In this document: in pieces, positions 42,446-44,085 of the stretch
How the letters are laid out: every line of letters begins with the position of its first letter
Position numbering within the stretch: the first letter of the stretch is position 1
Assembly: GCA_913058275.1 (NCBI GenBank)
Contig: CAJXQP010000003.1
Location: 1-44,085 of the forward strand
From: an uncultured Gammaproteobacteria bacterium
Lineage (GTDB): Bacteria > Pseudomonadota > Gammaproteobacteria > Pseudomonadales > Pseudohongiellaceae
Length of the DNA stretch: 44,085 nucleotides
Direction: 5' to 3'
Notes under the pieces: generated by a model
The model's input: the letters and a program-made list of their open reading frames with translations, nothing else
Told to the model about the DNA's origin: nothing
The model's database searches: none
Position numbers and translations under genes: made by a program

Positions 42446-42883
42446 CTAGGGCTTTGAAACGATAGCTATGGAATCAAGAGCTTCCACACTGGACGGCAAT
42501 TCTTCGTCGCCCTCTGGAAATGCATTCTTATGCAGTATATAAGCGACCACATTCAAGTAGTCTTTTGCTGGTAGTTGGCCTGGGCGATCGGTGGGCATTT
42601 CGGCTTGAATCTTCTCGTAAAAAACGCCAAGTGTCCTTCCTTCCCATAAAAACATGAAACCCATTCCTACTAAGCCGGGTGAGTTGCTGTTGCCGCCTAG
42701 GTCCTGTCCGTGACAGGCGATACAGGTTGCAGTGTATACGGCTTCTCCACGAGCCGCTTGCTCGGCTGTATATACTCCTTCCCATATCGCTGTATTTTCC
42801 TGCCCACTACTAACATTCGTCGCCAGTGCGATCGCCGCGAAACAGAAGATAACTCTTAGGACAGACAAATTAGATGTCTTCAT
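42446..42883 (-). CDS. Class I c-type cytochrome, partner of quinoprotein
   Basis: A 145-residue exported monoheme cytochrome c. Signal peptide 'VIFCFAAIALATNVSSGQE'; heme motif C54-x-x-C57-H58 in 'TATCIACHGQDLGG'; the distal methionine is probably M96 in 'QAEMPTDRPGQLPAKDY'. Its ATG overlaps the quinoprotein stop by 4 bases (ATGA), so it is made together with the dehydrogenase. The natural reading is that it accepts electrons from the PQQ enzyme, as cytochromes c do in related alcohol dehydrogenase systems. Confidence 0.9.
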   Translation of the reverse strand: MKTSNLSVLRVIFCFAAIALATNVSSGQENTAIWEGVYTAEQAARGEAVYTATCIACHGQDLGGNSNSPGLVGMGFMFLWEGRTLGVFYEKIQAEMPTDRPGQLPAKDYLNVVAYILHKNAFPEGDEELPSSVEALDSIAIVSKP

Positions 42884-44053
42884 TCCGGTAGCGCAAAAAC
42901 ATTTATCGAGCTGCCATTACGCGGCCGACTTAGTTCCGGCGCGAGTTCTCTGGGCAGGCTGCCCGACCAACTTGCACCGCCGGTGCCGACCGGCATAGCG
43001 ATATACTGTTTGCCATCGACACTGTAGCTGATAGGAAATCCCTGATTCGATGTAGCGAGGCGAACCTGCCACAACAGCTCTCCATTCTCAGCATCCAATG
43101 CCGACATAGTGCGGTTCCAGTCACCAATAAAAACGAGGCCACCTGCGGTAGTCAGCGCTGCCGTATTAAACGGAGCTCGCGTCCTGTAACGCCACTTAAC
43201 TTCGCCGCTGGGTATATTCAGCGCAAGCACCTCACCCAAGTTGCCATCTGATTCAGGGTGATGGTAATTGATACGCCGCACTGGACCTGTGCCGCCGCCC
43301 CCTAGCTGTCGTTCTGTGGGGCCAAAAGTAGCGAGCTCGCAATTCAGCGTGATCGGAATATACATGGCGCTGGTGTCCGGTGAATAGGCCATCGCGCGCC
43401 AGCTTTTGAAGCCTGAAGTGCTCGGGCACATATTTAACTCCTCGCCGATGCGCGGAATCATACCGTCGCGATAGCTGATTCTTCCGGTGATTGGATCAAG
43501 ATTGACGATGGTCTGGTAACCGATATCAGTACCCTTGATGAACTCGCCTGTCTCCCGGTCCAGTTGCCACAGGATGCCGAGTTTGCCCATCTTGAACAGA
43601 GACTTCCTGCCATCGACATCGATAAGAATGTTCTCGAACACCTCATCCATGTCATGCGTCTCACCAGGTAGGTGTTGAAAGTACCAGGCCATCTGACCGT
43701 TATCTGGATTCAATGCCAGTGTGGAGTTGGTGTAGAGCGCGTCGCCGTCGCTACCGCGCACGGCTCTTGCCCAGGGTTTGGCCTGTGACGTGCCCCAATA
43801 GATCAGATTTGCTTCAGGGTCATAGGAACCTGCGACCCAGGCATCGCTGCCCGCTCGAAATCTAAGAGGTAGATCGCCCCAAGTATCGCCGCCCGGATCT
43901 TCGGGCCGGGCGACAGTAGACGTGCGCCACTTCTGCTCACCCGTGGCTGGATCATGGCCGGTGATGAAACAGACGTCTTCCTTATAGCGATCACAGCCGG
44001 TAATGCCGGTCACCAAAGTACCATTGGCGACGATTGGGCCCGCGGTATAGAAA
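42880..44053 (-). CDS. PQQ-dependent dehydrogenase-like quinoprotein, N-terminus missing
   Basis: About 391 C-terminal residues of a secreted quinoprotein, cut by the contig end. Propeller features: the cysteine pair 'GCDRYKEDVCFITGHD', 'SDAWVAGSYDPEANLIYWG', the acidic site 'ETHDMDEVFE', and the closing 'YSVDGKQYIAMPVG'. It resembles the 8832 protein (which also keeps the cysteine pair) more than 6911. The track gives its start as 'MCIRDS', but these residues come from adapter sequence at 44054-44085; genuine coding ends at 44053 with no start in view. It is coupled by overlap to the cytochrome c gene, the only quinoprotein here with an adjacent acceptor. Confidence 0.9.
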
Positions 44054-44085
44054 CTGTCTCTTATACACATCTGACGCTGCCGACG
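44054..44085. other. Nextera/Illumina adapter contamination
   Basis: The window ends in CTGTCTCTTATACACATCT, the 19-base Tn5 mosaic end, followed by CTGACGCTGCCGACG from the read-2 Nextera adapter. It is not genomic and creates the false N-terminus 'MCIRDS' of the last ORF. Confidence 0.98.

Noticed and set aside
1-44085. CRISPR arrays, tRNA and rRNA genes, complete insertion sequences, prophage genes
   Set aside because: I looked for regularly spaced repeats, cloverleaf-like and transposase features and saw none. Short degenerate elements could still be missed by eye.

Overview
The window looks like a contig from a free-living, probably marine, Gammaproteobacterium-like heterotroph. The placement rests on gene content only: NhaC-type sodium/proton exchange, SapC, DUF2288, TerB-like and YkvA-like proteins, an alginate-export-type outer membrane porin, and many secreted quinoproteins and c-type cytochromes. 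I see no rRNA, tRNA, CRISPR array, phage or intact transposase. Base composition is balanced and genes lie on both strands in short runs. The last 32 bases are Illumina/Nextera adapter, not genome.

Layout. 1-5.1 kb: C-terminus of a PLP-dependent transsulfuration-type enzyme overlapping nhaC, an orphan molybdenum-hydroxylase large subunit, and a solute-binding lipoprotein. 5.4-16.3 kb: an amidase, two intact PQQ-type quinoproteins (minus strand), a frameshifted small secreted protein, a D-Ala-D-Ala carboxypeptidase, a secreted cupin-like protein, a third quinoprotein broken by an internal deletion, and the first of three secreted 'CHEGNY' proteins. 16.3-23 kb: GlcG/HbpS-like protein, APC permease and cytochrome c'-like protein in one minus-strand run, then a large heme-binding lipoprotein, a YkgJ-type cysteine-cluster protein and the second CHEGNY protein. 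23-31.7 kb: SOUL heme-binding protein, two small membrane proteins, a complete Tat-exported PaoABC-like aldehyde oxidoreductase operon, the third CHEGNY protein, a fossil junction of two unrelated gene remnants, and a small lipoprotein. 31.8-38.8 kb: a YkvA-like gene with an in-frame stop, small membrane proteins, a porin, SapC, a heavily frameshifted zinc-ribbon membrane pseudogene, a CaiB-DUF2288 pair and a TerB-like protein. 39-44 kb: FMN-binding protein, cyclase-family hydrolase, a sterol-desaturase-type di-iron membrane enzyme with a lipoprotein, and a quinoprotein-cytochrome c pair cut by the contig end.

Functional theme. Much of the content points to periplasmic oxidation of alcohols and aldehydes (quinoproteins, Mo hydroxylases) with c-type cytochromes as likely electron acceptors, plus hydrolytic steps (amidase, cyclase) and CoA transfer. 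Substrates cannot be read from the sequence. The most novel element is the three-copy secreted CHEGNY family, whose mature proteins carry exactly two conserved cysteines. The window is also rich in broken genes (at least six loci) and in short GGGGACAGATTTATTTT-type repeats, several forming hairpins between convergent genes. Whether the breaks are real decay or assembly error needs read-level evidence.
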